A stretch of 64,000 nt of DNA from Bradyrhizobium sp. CCBAU 051011. GTDB lineage: Bacteria > Pseudomonadota > Alphaproteobacteria > Rhizobiales > Xanthobacteraceae. Position numbers and translations under genes: made by a program. Below the pieces are notes generated by a model, which was not told the origin of the DNA, made no database searches, and saw only the letters and a program-made list of their open reading frames with translations. Below are positions 53,023 to 60,824 of the stretch, one piece after another (positions within the stretch are counted from its first letter, which is position 1; each line of letters begins with the position of its first letter). The DNA lies in assembly GCF_009930815.1 (NCBI RefSeq), contig NZ_CP022222.1:5126501-5190500 (forward strand). Direction: 5' to 3'.

Positions 53023-53046
53023 GACAAGCATAGCATTTTGCTTGTC
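53023..53046. promoter_or_regulatory. 8-8-8 palindrome in the divergent hydrolase-xoxJ promoter
   Basis: GACAAGCA at 53023-53030 and TGCTTGTC at 53039-53046 are exact inverted repeats with an 8-nt A/T-rich spacer. The CTTGTC core is the same hexamer that occurs in both 21-bp repeats upstream of pqqA. It lies 75 bp before the xoxJ-type gene and 124 bp from the divergent hydrolase start. Confidence 0.5.
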
Positions 53047-53120
53047 TGCGGCTTCAACGGAACTTTGTTCGTCGAGGTCGCTGATGTTATTCCGAAGTTG
53101 GCAACCATGGCGGGCCGGAA

Positions 53121-54020
53121 GTGCAGCAGCTTTCGATGACATATGCCGGACAAAAGCGCTGGCTGGTGGTTTCCATAGCGGCGATCTTCGCCGTGCTGTT
53201 CGGGCGCGATGTCGCGTACGCGCAGATCAAGGAAGGCGGCGATCTGTCGATTGAACTCGTCGATCCCAAGGTGCTGCGCGTTTGCGCCGACCCGCACAAT
53301 TTGCCATTTTCCAACGACAAGGGCGAGGGGTTCGAGAACAAGCTCGCTGAGCTGTTCGCCGAGAAGCTGAACAAGAAACTGGACTACATGTACTTCCCGC
53401 AGGCGACGGGCTTCGTCCGGATGACGCTCGGCGCCCATCGTTGCGACGTCATCATGGGCTTCCCGCAGGGAGACGACCTGGTTCAGGGCAGCAATCCCTA
53501 TTACCGCACCGCCTATGCGCTGGTCGTCAAGAAGGGCAGCGGCCTCGAGGAAGTGACGACGCTGGAAGACGAGCGTCTCAAAGCCAAGCATATCGGCATC
53601 GTGGCCGGAACACCGCCTGCCACGAATATGGCGGTCAACGGCCTGATGGCGAATGCCAAGCCATATCACTTGATGGTCGATACCCGTTTGGAGTCGTCAG
53701 CGGAGGTGATGATAGCCGACCTGACGTCCGGCAAGATCGACGCCGGCATTCTCTGGGGACCGATGGCGGGCTTCTATGCGAAGAAGGCGAACCCGCCGCT
53801 CCAGGTCACGCCGCTCGTGAAAGAAAAGGCAGGCCCGCGATTGGCGTTTCGTATCGGCATGGGGGTGCGGGCGGCCGACCAGAACTGGAAGCGGCAGCTT
53901 AATCGCCTGATCCAGGAAAACCAGCCCGCCATCAACAAGATACTGATCGACTTCGGCGTTCCCCTGCTCGACGAGAATGACCGGCCAATCGGCGCGGAGA
54001 CGGCAACGAAAGCGCCATGA
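53121..54020 (+). CDS. xoxJ: Quinoprotein dehydrogenase-associated binding protein (MxaJ/XoxJ type)
   Basis: The 299-residue protein may start at GTG 53121 or at ATG 53136; both give a signal peptide ending VAYAQ. Family markers are LRVCADPHNLPFSNDKGEGFENKLAELFA, here as LRVCADPHNLPFSND and FENKLAELFAEKL, then YMYFPQATGFVRMTLG, CDVIMGFPQGDD and YYRTAYALV. XoxJ-type periplasmic proteins bind and activate the methanol dehydrogenase. Here no xoxF or cytochrome xoxG precedes it. It overlaps the next gene by ATGA. Confidence 0.85.
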   Translation: MQQLSMTYAGQKRWLVVSIAAIFAVLFGRDVAYAQIKEGGDLSIELVDPKVLRVCADPHNLPFSNDKGEGFENKLAELFAEKLNKKLDYMYFPQATGFVRMTLGAHRCDVIMGFPQGDDLVQGSNPYYRTAYALVVKKGSGLEEVTTLEDERLKAKHIGIVAGTPPATNMAVNGLMANAKPYHLMVDTRLESSAEVMIADLTSGKIDAGILWGPMAGFYAKKANPPLQVTPLVKEKAGPRLAFRIGMGVRAADQNWKRQLNRLIQENQPAINKILIDFGVPLLDENDRPIGAETATKAP

Positions 54021-54592
54021 GGGCTATGCTCGCAGGCCTGATCCTTGCGGCATTCCCATTCATCGTCTCGCCACTCGCGCAGGAAAGACCTCCCGAACCC
54101 GACGATTACCGCATGGAGGATTACCGCGCGCCGGTTCCTGCAACGCTTGCCGGCGCACGCGTTCTTGTTACCGCGGAGGCGGAATCGATCTGGCAAACGA
54201 AGACGGGCGTGTTCATCGACGTCATGCCCCGCGCGCCGAAACCGCCAAATCTTCCGCAAGGCACGATCTGGCGTGACAAGCCACGGCTTAACATTCCGGG
54301 TAGCATATGGCTGCCGGACACCGGCTACGGGAAGCTTGCGGCTGTGACGGAAGACTATCTGCGGCGCGGCTTGGTTCGTGCGACGGCCGGCAACATGGCC
54401 GCGCTGATTGTGGTTTACTGCCAGGCCGATTGCTGGATGTCCTGGAACGCGGCGAAGCGAATTCTGTCGTATGGCTATACCAGCGTGGCCTGGTATCTGG
54501 AAGGAACTGACAGTTGGGAGCAGGCCGGCTTGCCGCTGACTGAATCGCGGCCGGAGCCGCGGGCAGATGAGGGGATCGCATCGCCGCGTTAG
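54017..54592 (+). CDS. PQQ-dependent catabolism-associated CXXCW-motif protein
   Basis: The 191-residue periplasmic protein has a signal peptide (ends PLAQ) and a rhodanese-like C-terminal half. The family motif is Cys135-Gln-Ala-Asp-Cys139-Trp140 in VVYCQADCWMSWNAAKR, so the two Cys are actually three residues apart. The family is found almost only with PQQ alcohol dehydrogenases, and a redox or sulfur-transfer role is assumed. It is translationally coupled to xoxJ and converges on the lut operon with a 3-bp gap. Confidence 0.87.
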   Translation: MRAMLAGLILAAFPFIVSPLAQERPPEPDDYRMEDYRAPVPATLAGARVLVTAEAESIWQTKTGVFIDVMPRAPKPPNLPQGTIWRDKPRLNIPGSIWLPDTGYGKLAAVTEDYLRRGLVRATAGNMAALIVVYCQADCWMSWNAAKRILSYGYTSVAWYLEGTDSWEQAGLPLTESRPEPRADEGIASPR

Positions 54593-54595
54593 CGG

Positions 54596-55207
54596 CTATT
54601 CGATCTCCTGCTGAATCGTTCGTCCGAGCGCGAACAGCCGTTGGTCGATTGCCGTCGGAACCTCGCAGACGAACTTGATGACATTCCGTCGGTCCTCGAA
54701 GATGCGCGTCTGCCAGACGAGCTGATTGCCGAGCTCGTCGACCTTGGTCTGGTCGCGCGGCGTTTCACCCTGCAGCGCCTGCAAGGCCAGCGTGTCGGCG
54801 CGGATCTTGTCCGCCGCCTCGCGTTGCTTGCGGGTGACGCGTTCCAGCCCGTTCATCACCTGGGAGCGTTGGGCATTGAGCGATTCGAACAGGCCGGAAA
54901 ACAGCAGTTTTCCGCTGGCAGTCTTGTCGGCTGCACCGTTCAGATATTCCGTGATCGCCTTTTGCGCTTCCTCGAGCGGGATCCGCCTTGCCGCGAGCCG
55001 CGCGACCAGTGTGCTGACGTTGGGATTGTCCTTCCATTTGCCGGCGACGTCGTCGAGCGGCGGGCCCGCCCACACCGCGGCTAGCGAAATCTCGGGCACC
55101 TTGGCCTGGGTGCACGGCCAGTCCGGATAACGGGGATCGGCGGCATGGCAGAAGGCCGTCGTCACCGTAACGGCGAGCAATGCCGCGATCGCGATTCGAT
55201 GTTTCAT
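54596..55207 (-). CDS. Exported coiled-coil protein of the lut-type operon
   Basis: The ATG at 55207 (after GGAGGCGAGAC) opens a signal peptide (MKHRIAIAALLAVTVTTAF, ends HAAD); the frame upstream is a shadow. The 203-residue protein has WPCTQAKVPEISLAAVWAGP near the mature N-terminus and a long helical, charged region with coiled-coil character (LERVTRKQREAADKIRADTLALQALQ in parts). Two Cys remain (WPCTQ, KFVCEV). It is coupled to the permease gene and resembles the exported accessory proteins of lanthanide-uptake operons. Role unknown. Confidence 0.75.
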   Translation of the reverse strand: MKHRIAIAALLAVTVTTAFCHAADPRYPDWPCTQAKVPEISLAAVWAGPPLDDVAGKWKDNPNVSTLVARLAARRIPLEEAQKAITEYLNGAADKTASGKLLFSGLFESLNAQRSQVMNGLERVTRKQREAADKIRADTLALQALQGETPRDQTKVDELGNQLVWQTRIFEDRRNVIKFVCEVPTAIDQRLFALGRTIQQEIE

Positions 55208-56052
55208 GTCTCGCCTCCGGCCGGCCCACGGCGGATCAGGCCGCGCGAGGGATCGTAGGCCAGGATCGCACCGACCATGAAGACGATCGTGCAGCCTCCG
55301 ACGACCGCGAGCGCGATCCAGTTGATCTGTCCGTATAGCGCAAAACGTATCAGCTCCACGGCATGCGTGAACGGATTGAACAGGCAGACATAGTAGAGCA
55401 TCGGGCTGCTTTCGAGGATGCGCCACAGCGGATAGAGCGCTGACGAAGCGAAGAACATCGGAAAGATGACAAAGTTCATCACGCCTGCAAAGTTCTCGAG
55501 CTGCTTGATGCCGGAAGAGATCAGCATCCCCAGCGCGCCGAGCATCAGGCCTGAGAGGACCAGCGCCGGCAGCACCGTGAGATAGCCGGCCGGCGGCGGC
55601 GCAATGTCCCAGAACCAGGCAATCAGCAGGAAGGCGTAGACCTGAAGCAGCGAGACCGCGGTTCCCGCCAGAAGCTTGCAGGACAAGAGAAACCAGCGCG
55701 GCAGCGGGCTCACCAGCAAGGTCCGCATATTGCCCATCTCGCGGTCGTAGACCATCGAGAGCGAGGACTGCATGCCGTTGAAGAGCTGGATCATCGCCAT
55801 CAGGCCGGGCGCGATGTAGACCTCATACAGGATGTAGGTTTCGTAGGGCGGGATGATGGAGAGGCCGAGCACCTGGCGGAAGCCGGCGGCGAAGATGAAC
55901 AGCCACACCAGCGGCCGCACCAGAGCCGAGATGAAGCGTTCGCGCTGATGCAGGAAGCGAAGCGCCTCGCGCCACACAATGCCGTTCAGGCAGGTGAGAT
56001 ATTCGGCGACCGAGAAGCCGCTCCGGCTTGGCGTGATGGTTGTCGAGGTCAT
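55204..56052 (-). CDS. lutF: ABC-2-type permease of the PQQ/lanthanide-associated transporter
   Basis: The 282-residue ABC-2 permease begins MTSTTITPSRSGFSVAEYL, has six membrane helices and the sequences FISALVRPLVWLFIFAAGFRQVL, YIAPGLMAMIQLFNGMQSSLSMVYDRE (in parts) and NPFTHAVELIRFALYG. This family (PQQ-dependent alcohol dehydrogenase system permease) corresponds to LutF in Methylorubrum lanthanide transport. Direction of transport cannot be read from sequence alone. It is coupled to both neighbours by ATGA overlaps. Confidence 0.82.
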   Translation of the reverse strand: MTSTTITPSRSGFSVAEYLTCLNGIVWREALRFLHQRERFISALVRPLVWLFIFAAGFRQVLGLSIIPPYETYILYEVYIAPGLMAMIQLFNGMQSSLSMVYDREMGNMRTLLVSPLPRWFLLSCKLLAGTAVSLLQVYAFLLIAWFWDIAPPPAGYLTVLPALVLSGLMLGALGMLISSGIKQLENFAGVMNFVIFPMFFASSALYPLWRILESSPMLYYVCLFNPFTHAVELIRFALYGQINWIALAVVGGCTIVFMVGAILAYDPSRGLIRRGPAGGET

Positions 56053-56870
56053 GACGGAGCGTCTCCGCTCGGTCCGGCGGAGCCGGTCAATCGCATGAAC
56101 GCCGTGTTGATGTCGCTACCCCCGGCCTCCGCGATCACGCGCGGTGCCTTGCCTTTGGCCAATACCCGACCCTGATGCAGGACAACGAGATCATCGTTTG
56201 CGCCGATCTCGTCGAACAGATGCGTCGCCCACAGCACGCTTATTCCCTGTTCGGCCACGAGTTGGCGGACGTGGTTGAGAATGTCGGCGCGCGCCTTGAC
56301 GTCGAGGCCGACGGTTGCCTCGTCGAGTAGGAGCAGGCGCGGCCGGTGCAATAGCGCCCGCGCGATTTCCAGTCGCCGCATCTGGCCGCCGGAGAGATCG
56401 CGCACTTTGCTGCCGGCGCGGTCAGCAAGGCCGATGCGCGTCAGCACCTCGTGGCTGCGCGCACGGGCGTCGCGCCTGCCGATGCCGTGCAGGGCGGCGT
56501 GATAGAGCAGGTTCTGCGTCACCGAGAGGTCAAGATCGAGGGTGCGGGGCTGAAACACCACGCCGAGCAGCCGCAATGCTTCGCCGGGGGTGCGTGCGAT
56601 GTCATGGCCGAAAATTCCGATTCGTCCGTGCTGGATTCCGAACAGTCGCGTGATCAGTGAGAACAGCGTGCTCTTGCCGGCGCCGTTCAGGCCGAGCAAC
56701 GCCGTGAAACTTGCCGGTGCGACGGAAAAGCCGATGTCGATTAGCGCGCGCCGAGCGCCATAGGAATGGCTGACGCCGTCGATCGACAATGCCGGCGTCT
56801 CCATGGCGTCGGGCCGGGAAGGGATGTCCCGCGTACCCTGACCGGACGAATATGCGTCAGTGGCCGTCAT
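56049..56870 (-). CDS. lutE: ATPase of the PQQ/lanthanide-associated ABC transporter
   Basis: The 273-residue ATPase has Walker A GLNGAGKSTLFSLITRLF, VFQPRTLDLDLSVTQNL, signature LSGGQMRRLEIARAL, Walker B LLLLDEATVGLD and ATHLFDEI. The motif set matches the PQQ-associated ATP-binding family (LutE in lanthanide systems). The ATG at 56870 overlaps the previous gene's stop; an internal ATG at 56804 (METPALSIDG) is a plausible alternative start. Confidence 0.83.
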   Translation of the reverse strand: MTATDAYSSGQGTRDIPSRPDAMETPALSIDGVSHSYGARRALIDIGFSVAPASFTALLGLNGAGKSTLFSLITRLFGIQHGRIGIFGHDIARTPGEALRLLGVVFQPRTLDLDLSVTQNLLYHAALHGIGRRDARARSHEVLTRIGLADRAGSKVRDLSGGQMRRLEIARALLHRPRLLLLDEATVGLDVKARADILNHVRQLVAEQGISVLWATHLFDEIGANDDLVVLHQGRVLAKGKAPRVIAEAGGSDINTAFMRLTGSAGPSGDAPS

Positions 56871-57838
56871 GGTTGTGCAATCGTGATACCCCAGGGTAGT
56901 TCGCCGACCTGGATCGTCTTGATGACCTTTTGCGCGGCGACGTCGATCACAGAGACGTCGTTCGATACGCCATTGGTAGTCAGCAAATATTTCTCATCCG
57001 GGGTGAATGCCATATGCCAGACCCGCTGTCCCACCAGCAGATATTTCGTGACCTTGTGGCTGGCGACATCGACCACCGCGACGCGGTTGGCGGGGCCTAG
57101 CGCGACGAAGGCGGTCTTGCCGTCCTTGGTCATGCCGATGCCGACCGGCTGGATGGCTTCGCTCCGAAGCCCGGGAATCTCGAATGTGATCTTCTTGGTC
57201 ACCTCCCGCTTGACCGGATCGATCACCGAAACGGTGCCGCCGATCTCCGACGATACCCATACTTCGGAGTTGTCGCGCTTGAACTCGGCGTAGCGTGGGC
57301 GCGCATCGACCAGCACATTGGCGACGATCTGGCGCGTCGCGGTGTCGATGAAATGCGCCATGTTGGTGGTCTCGGACGTATTGATCAGGATCTTGCCGTC
57401 CGGGCTGATGGCCATGCCTTCCGGCTCGACGCCGACCTGGATGTCGCCGAGACGGGAGCGCTTCTCGACGTCGATGATGGTCACCGTATTGTCGTTCTCG
57501 TTGGCGACGTAAAGTATCTTGCCGTCAGCATCGAGAGCGAACAGTTCGGGATCTGGTCCAGAGGGCAGGGTATCGACGACTTCCTGCTTGGCCACGTCGA
57601 TGACCTGAATGCTGTCGTCGTCGCCGACGGCGACGAACACGAACTTGCCGTCCCGCGTGAACTCGATGCCGCGCGGCCGCTGACCGACCTTGATGGTCTT
57701 GATGACAGACCAGTTGTTCGTATCGATCACCGATACGGTGTTGCTCTTCTCGTTAGAGACATAGGCGATGAAGGCCGATGCGGGGCTCGCCGCCGCGAGC
57801 CAGAGGGCGATTCCGGAAATCAGGCAGTGACGCCACAT
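56867..57838 (-). CDS. lutB: PQQ-associated YVTN beta-propeller protein
   Basis: I prefer the ATG at 57838, which gives a standard signal peptide (MWRHCLISGIALWLAAASPA, ends ASA); the frame opens at 57871. The 323-residue protein is a seven-bladed propeller made of repeats like IAYVSNEKSNTVSVIDTNNW, LYVANENDNTVTIIDVEK and VFVAVGDDDSIQVIDVAK. Family members sit in PQQ alcohol-oxidation operons between the ABC binding protein and ATPase, the position of lutB. A periplasmic metal or protein binding role is likely. Confidence 0.83.
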   Translation of the reverse strand: MWRHCLISGIALWLAAASPASAFIAYVSNEKSNTVSVIDTNNWSVIKTIKVGQRPRGIEFTRDGKFVFVAVGDDDSIQVIDVAKQEVVDTLPSGPDPELFALDADGKILYVANENDNTVTIIDVEKRSRLGDIQVGVEPEGMAISPDGKILINTSETTNMAHFIDTATRQIVANVLVDARPRYAEFKRDNSEVWVSSEIGGTVSVIDPVKREVTKKITFEIPGLRSEAIQPVGIGMTKDGKTAFVALGPANRVAVVDVASHKVTKYLLVGQRVWHMAFTPDEKYLLTTNGVSNDVSVIDVAAQKVIKTIQVGELPWGITIAQP

Positions 57839-57855
57839 GCGCAATCTCTTTCTCC

Positions 57856-59037
57856 TCAACGCAATTTGCATTTCGTTTCCGGCCGATCGGCGCCAAGCGT
57901 GTCGAGCTCGGACACCTGATGCAGGAATCCCTCTTGCGGCGAAACCGAGACCACCATGCGTCCATCGACCAGCAGGATCGGCTGGCGAAGCTGCAGGTTC
58001 CAGTCCCGCAATGTCAACCGCCGGCCCTTGAACGCCGCAATGGAAAAATCGGGCCCCTTGAGGAAATTCGATATCGGCTTGGAATCGCCGGACTTCGTGC
58101 GCGACGTCGCTTCACCGATCATGCGCGCTGCCGTCCACGCTTGCATGTCCAATGCGGTCATGTGTCGCGAGTTCAACTTTACAAACCGGTTTTGAATCTG
58201 GATCGCGCCCCATTGATCCTGCGCGGCATGCCAGCTGGTCGGAACGAGGCCTGCGGAGCCGGCGACCGGCCGCGGGTCCCAGGTGCGGTAGGGCAGGTAG
58301 GACGCGAACACCTCGCTCTCGTCAGCGGCAACGAGGACGTCATAGGCCGGCGCCTGCTGGGTGAAGGTCGGCATTTGCCGCTGGATCAGGGTGACGCCGC
58401 TGTCGGTGCGGCGGGCACCGCCGGTGTCCTCAAAAGTTCGTTCCTGAACGATCTTGGCGCCGAAGCGCGTGGCGGCGCGGCGCAAGGCGTCGGCAAAGAG
58501 CTTGTCCTGATCATGCGAGCCGACGACGAACAGCCAGCGCTTCCACTGCTTCCACACCAGATACTGGGCGAGCGCATCCGCTAGCATCGAGCGTGCCGGC
58601 GCGACATGGATGACGTTCGCGCGGCAATCCTGCTCGCGCAACCGATCGTCGATGGCGCCGGCGTTCAACAGCAGCGTTCCGCGATCGCGAAGCGCGTCAG
58701 CGGCCTTCAGCAGATCGTCCGCCGGGAGGTCGGCAATGATGAAGCCGGTGCGCTCGGCAAGCGTCGCCGCGGCTTTCGCGACGTCTTCGTTGTCCTTGAG
58801 CCGGACCTCTTCGAGCGTGAAGCGCTGGTTGAGGAATTTGCCCGTGGTGTTGTTGTCCTCGACGGCAAGACGGGCGCCGGCCACGCCATCGTTTTCGGCC
58901 GGCAGCTCGACGAGCGACAATTTCGCTTTCACGCCGGCGCGGCCGAGATAGCCGATGCCGATCTCGATGGGGTCGGCCGCGAGCACGGGGGCAGCCGCGA
59001 CGCTCAAGCCGATCGCAGCGACCAACCATCGGATCAT
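57856..59037 (-). CDS. lutA: Periplasmic binding protein of the PQQ/lanthanide-associated ABC transporter
   Basis: The 393-residue protein has a signal peptide (MIRWLVAAIGLSVAAAPVLA) and a type-1 periplasmic-binding fold related to leucine/amide receptors: IEIGIGYLGRAGVKAKLSLV, ARLAVEDNNTTGKFLNQRF, LLNAGAIDDRLREQDCRANV and WKQWKRWLFVVGSHDQDKLFA (in parts). It belongs to the PQQ-dependent alcohol dehydrogenase-associated family that includes LutA. It is first in the operon lutA-B-E-F-(exported protein); a small CCGAA-N4-TTCGG palindrome lies upstream. Confidence 0.83.
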   Translation of the reverse strand: MIRWLVAAIGLSVAAAPVLAADPIEIGIGYLGRAGVKAKLSLVELPAENDGVAGARLAVEDNNTTGKFLNQRFTLEEVRLKDNEDVAKAAATLAERTGFIIADLPADDLLKAADALRDRGTLLLNAGAIDDRLREQDCRANVIHVAPARSMLADALAQYLVWKQWKRWLFVVGSHDQDKLFADALRRAATRFGAKIVQERTFEDTGGARRTDSGVTLIQRQMPTFTQQAPAYDVLVAADESEVFASYLPYRTWDPRPVAGSAGLVPTSWHAAQDQWGAIQIQNRFVKLNSRHMTALDMQAWTAARMIGEATSRTKSGDSKPISNFLKGPDFSIAAFKGRRLTLRDWNLQLRQPILLVDGRMVVSVSPQEGFLHQVSELDTLGADRPETKCKLR

Positions 59038-59099
59038 GGCTTCTCCCTAAAAGGTCTTCTCGACTTCGCGCTATGGAAGACCGTTAGCTTGAACCATGA

Positions 59100-59113
59100 C
59101 CGAATTGTTTCGG
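59100..59113. promoter_or_regulatory. Small palindrome upstream of lutA
   Basis: CCGAA at 59100-59104 and TTCGG at 59109-59113 are exact inverted repeats with a 4-nt spacer (TTGT), 63 bp upstream of the lutA start in the 104-bp gap after fghA. A binding site or weak terminator of the fghA transcript are both possible. Confidence 0.3.
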
Positions 59114-59141
59114 CTTGCAACTCAATTCTGTTGCGCGGGCA

Positions 59142-59987
59142 TCAGCCTTTCAGGCGTGCGGCATGCCAACGCAGATGATCGCCCATGAACGTGGAGATGA
59201 AGTAGTAGCTGTGGTCGTAGCCGGGCTGCCGGCGCAAGGTAAGGGGTATCTTGACCTTCTCGCATGCGCTTTGCAGCAGTTCGGGACGGAGCTGTTCCGT
59301 CAAAAACTGATCGGCATCGCCGTAGTCGACCAGTAGATCCGGCAGCCTGGCACCGTCCTCGATCAAGGCTACCGCATCGTGCTTGCGCCATGCTTGCCGG
59401 TCGGTGCCGAGATAACCGCCGAGCGCCTTGATGCCCCATGGCACCTGCGAGGGAGCGACGATCGGCGCGAATGCGCTGGCCGCGCGGTAGCGACCCGGAT
59501 GGCGCAACGCGACTGTCAGCGCACCGTGGCCGCCCATGGAATGACCAAAAATGGATTGCCGAGCAGGATCGACGGGAAACTTGTCAGCGACCAGCTTCGG
59601 CAGTTCTTCCGTCACGTAGCTCCACATGCGGTAATTGCGGGCGAACGGCTCTTGTGTCGCATCGACATAGAAGCCGGCGCCAAGCCCGAAGTCATAGGCA
59701 TTGCCGGGATCGCCGGGCACGCCTTCGCCGCGCGGGCTGGTATCGGGCGCAACGAAGATCAATCCAAGTTCGGCGCAGGCGCTGCGGAATTCGCCTTTCT
59801 CCGTCACGTTGGCATGGGTGCAGGTCAGGCCGGAAAGATACCAGACCACCGGCAGCCTGGCGCCGGCGGCGTGCGGAGGGATATAGACCGAGAAGGTCAT
59901 GTCGGTGCGTGTTTCGCCGCTGGCATGTCGATAGACACCCTGCGTTCCGCCATATGAGGTGTTGAGCGAAACGGTCTGCATGCTCAT
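59142..59987 (-). CDS. fghA: S-formylglutathione hydrolase
   Basis: The ATG at 59987 overlaps the regulator stop as ATGA and follows CCGGAGTAGC; the longer open frame is a shadow. The 281-residue esterase-D family enzyme has LSGLTCTHANVTEKGEF, nucleophile in IFGHSMGGHGAL (about Ser147), Asp in LVDYGDADQFL and His in PGYDHSYYFI. It hydrolyses S-formylglutathione to formate and glutathione, the step after glutathione-dependent formaldehyde dehydrogenase, linking this cluster to methanol oxidation. Confidence 0.92.
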   Translation of the reverse strand: MSMQTVSLNTSYGGTQGVYRHASGETRTDMTFSVYIPPHAAGARLPVVWYLSGLTCTHANVTEKGEFRSACAELGLIFVAPDTSPRGEGVPGDPGNAYDFGLGAGFYVDATQEPFARNYRMWSYVTEELPKLVADKFPVDPARQSIFGHSMGGHGALTVALRHPGRYRAASAFAPIVAPSQVPWGIKALGGYLGTDRQAWRKHDAVALIEDGARLPDLLVDYGDADQFLTEQLRPELLQSACEKVKIPLTLRRQPGYDHSYYFISTFMGDHLRWHAARLKG

Positions 59988-60640
59988 GATCTTGCTACTC
60001 CGGCGCCGTGCGGCACGGTTACGCCGATGCCGCTTTCGATCGCCAGCCGCACCAATTCGGCGGAAGTTCGCACGCCAAGTTTCTGGCGCATGATCGACGA
60101 TGTGTTGGCAACGGTCTTGTACGAGGAATGAACCAGCCACGCGATCTCGGAAAGGCTCTTGCCCGCGCTGAGCAGGCGGAGGATTTCCATCTCTCGCGAC
60201 GTGAGTTTGGAAAGCGGGCTGCGGGCGAATGCAGGTCCGGCGAAGGCGATGCTTCGCGCGATCGCAGACGGCAGATAGACGCCGCCCTTGCCGACTTCAC
60301 GAATAGCCTCGACCAGATCCTGCGGATCGCCCGTTTTCGCGACATAGCCCTTGGCGCCGATGTCGATGGCGCGCGCGGCGAAGACCGGATCGTCGTTCAT
60401 GCTGAACATGATGATTCGTGCGGAAGCGGCGCGTGCAAGAATGCGCCGCGCCAGCTCGAATCCGGACACGGTCGGCAGGTTGATGTCGATCACGCAGATG
60501 TCGGGTCGTTCAGCGATGAACACCCGTTCACCGCTCTCCGCGTCGGCAGCCTCCAGCAGCACGACCTCCGGATCGTCGGCAAATACCGTGCGGCAGCCGG
60601 AAGCGACAATGGGATGGTCATCGACGATCAGTACACGCAT
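59984..60640 (-). CDS. flhR: NarL/LuxR-type response regulator (FlhR-like)
   Basis: The ATG at 60640 gives the standard receiver start MRVLIVDDHPIVASG (218 residues). The receiver has the acidic pair Asp7/Asp8, phosphoacceptor Asp52 in CVIDINLP, and the Lys in GYVAKTG. The C-terminal GerE/LuxR helix-turn-helix is LTSREMEILRLLSAGKSLSEIA followed by KTVANTSSIMRQKLG (given in parts). Its coupling to fghA and divergence from a histidine kinase matches the FlhRS pair that controls formaldehyde oxidation and XoxF in Paracoccus. Confidence 0.8.
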   Translation of the reverse strand: MRVLIVDDHPIVASGCRTVFADDPEVVLLEAADAESGERVFIAERPDICVIDINLPTVSGFELARRILARAASARIIMFSMNDDPVFAARAIDIGAKGYVAKTGDPQDLVEAIREVGKGGVYLPSAIARSIAFAGPAFARSPLSKLTSREMEILRLLSAGKSLSEIAWLVHSSYKTVANTSSIMRQKLGVRTSAELVRLAIESGIGVTVPHGAGVARS

Positions 60641-60672
60641 TACATCGATCCCCGAGCTGCTTCGGCCGCGTT

Positions 60673-60730
60673 GTTGCATCGCATCACGTTACGTAGACGT
60701 CGGCGCGAGGCCGATCATGCAACGCCGACG
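60673..60730. promoter_or_regulatory. Nested palindromes between the divergent flhR and flhS genes
   Basis: GTTGCAT at 60673-60679 pairs with ATGCAAC at 60717-60723. Overlapping it, CGTCGGCG at 60698-60705 pairs exactly with CGCCGACG at 60723-60730. The 184-bp divergent region is otherwise featureless. The sites may bind the response regulator for autoregulation. Confidence 0.4.
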
Positions 60731-60824
60731 CGATTGCTGTACGCTTCAATCTGATCGTCGGTTTTTCGACTGTCAACGGTCCTCTCGTCGGGGAACTGAT
60801 TGCGACGCGATTGGGGCAAACGTT

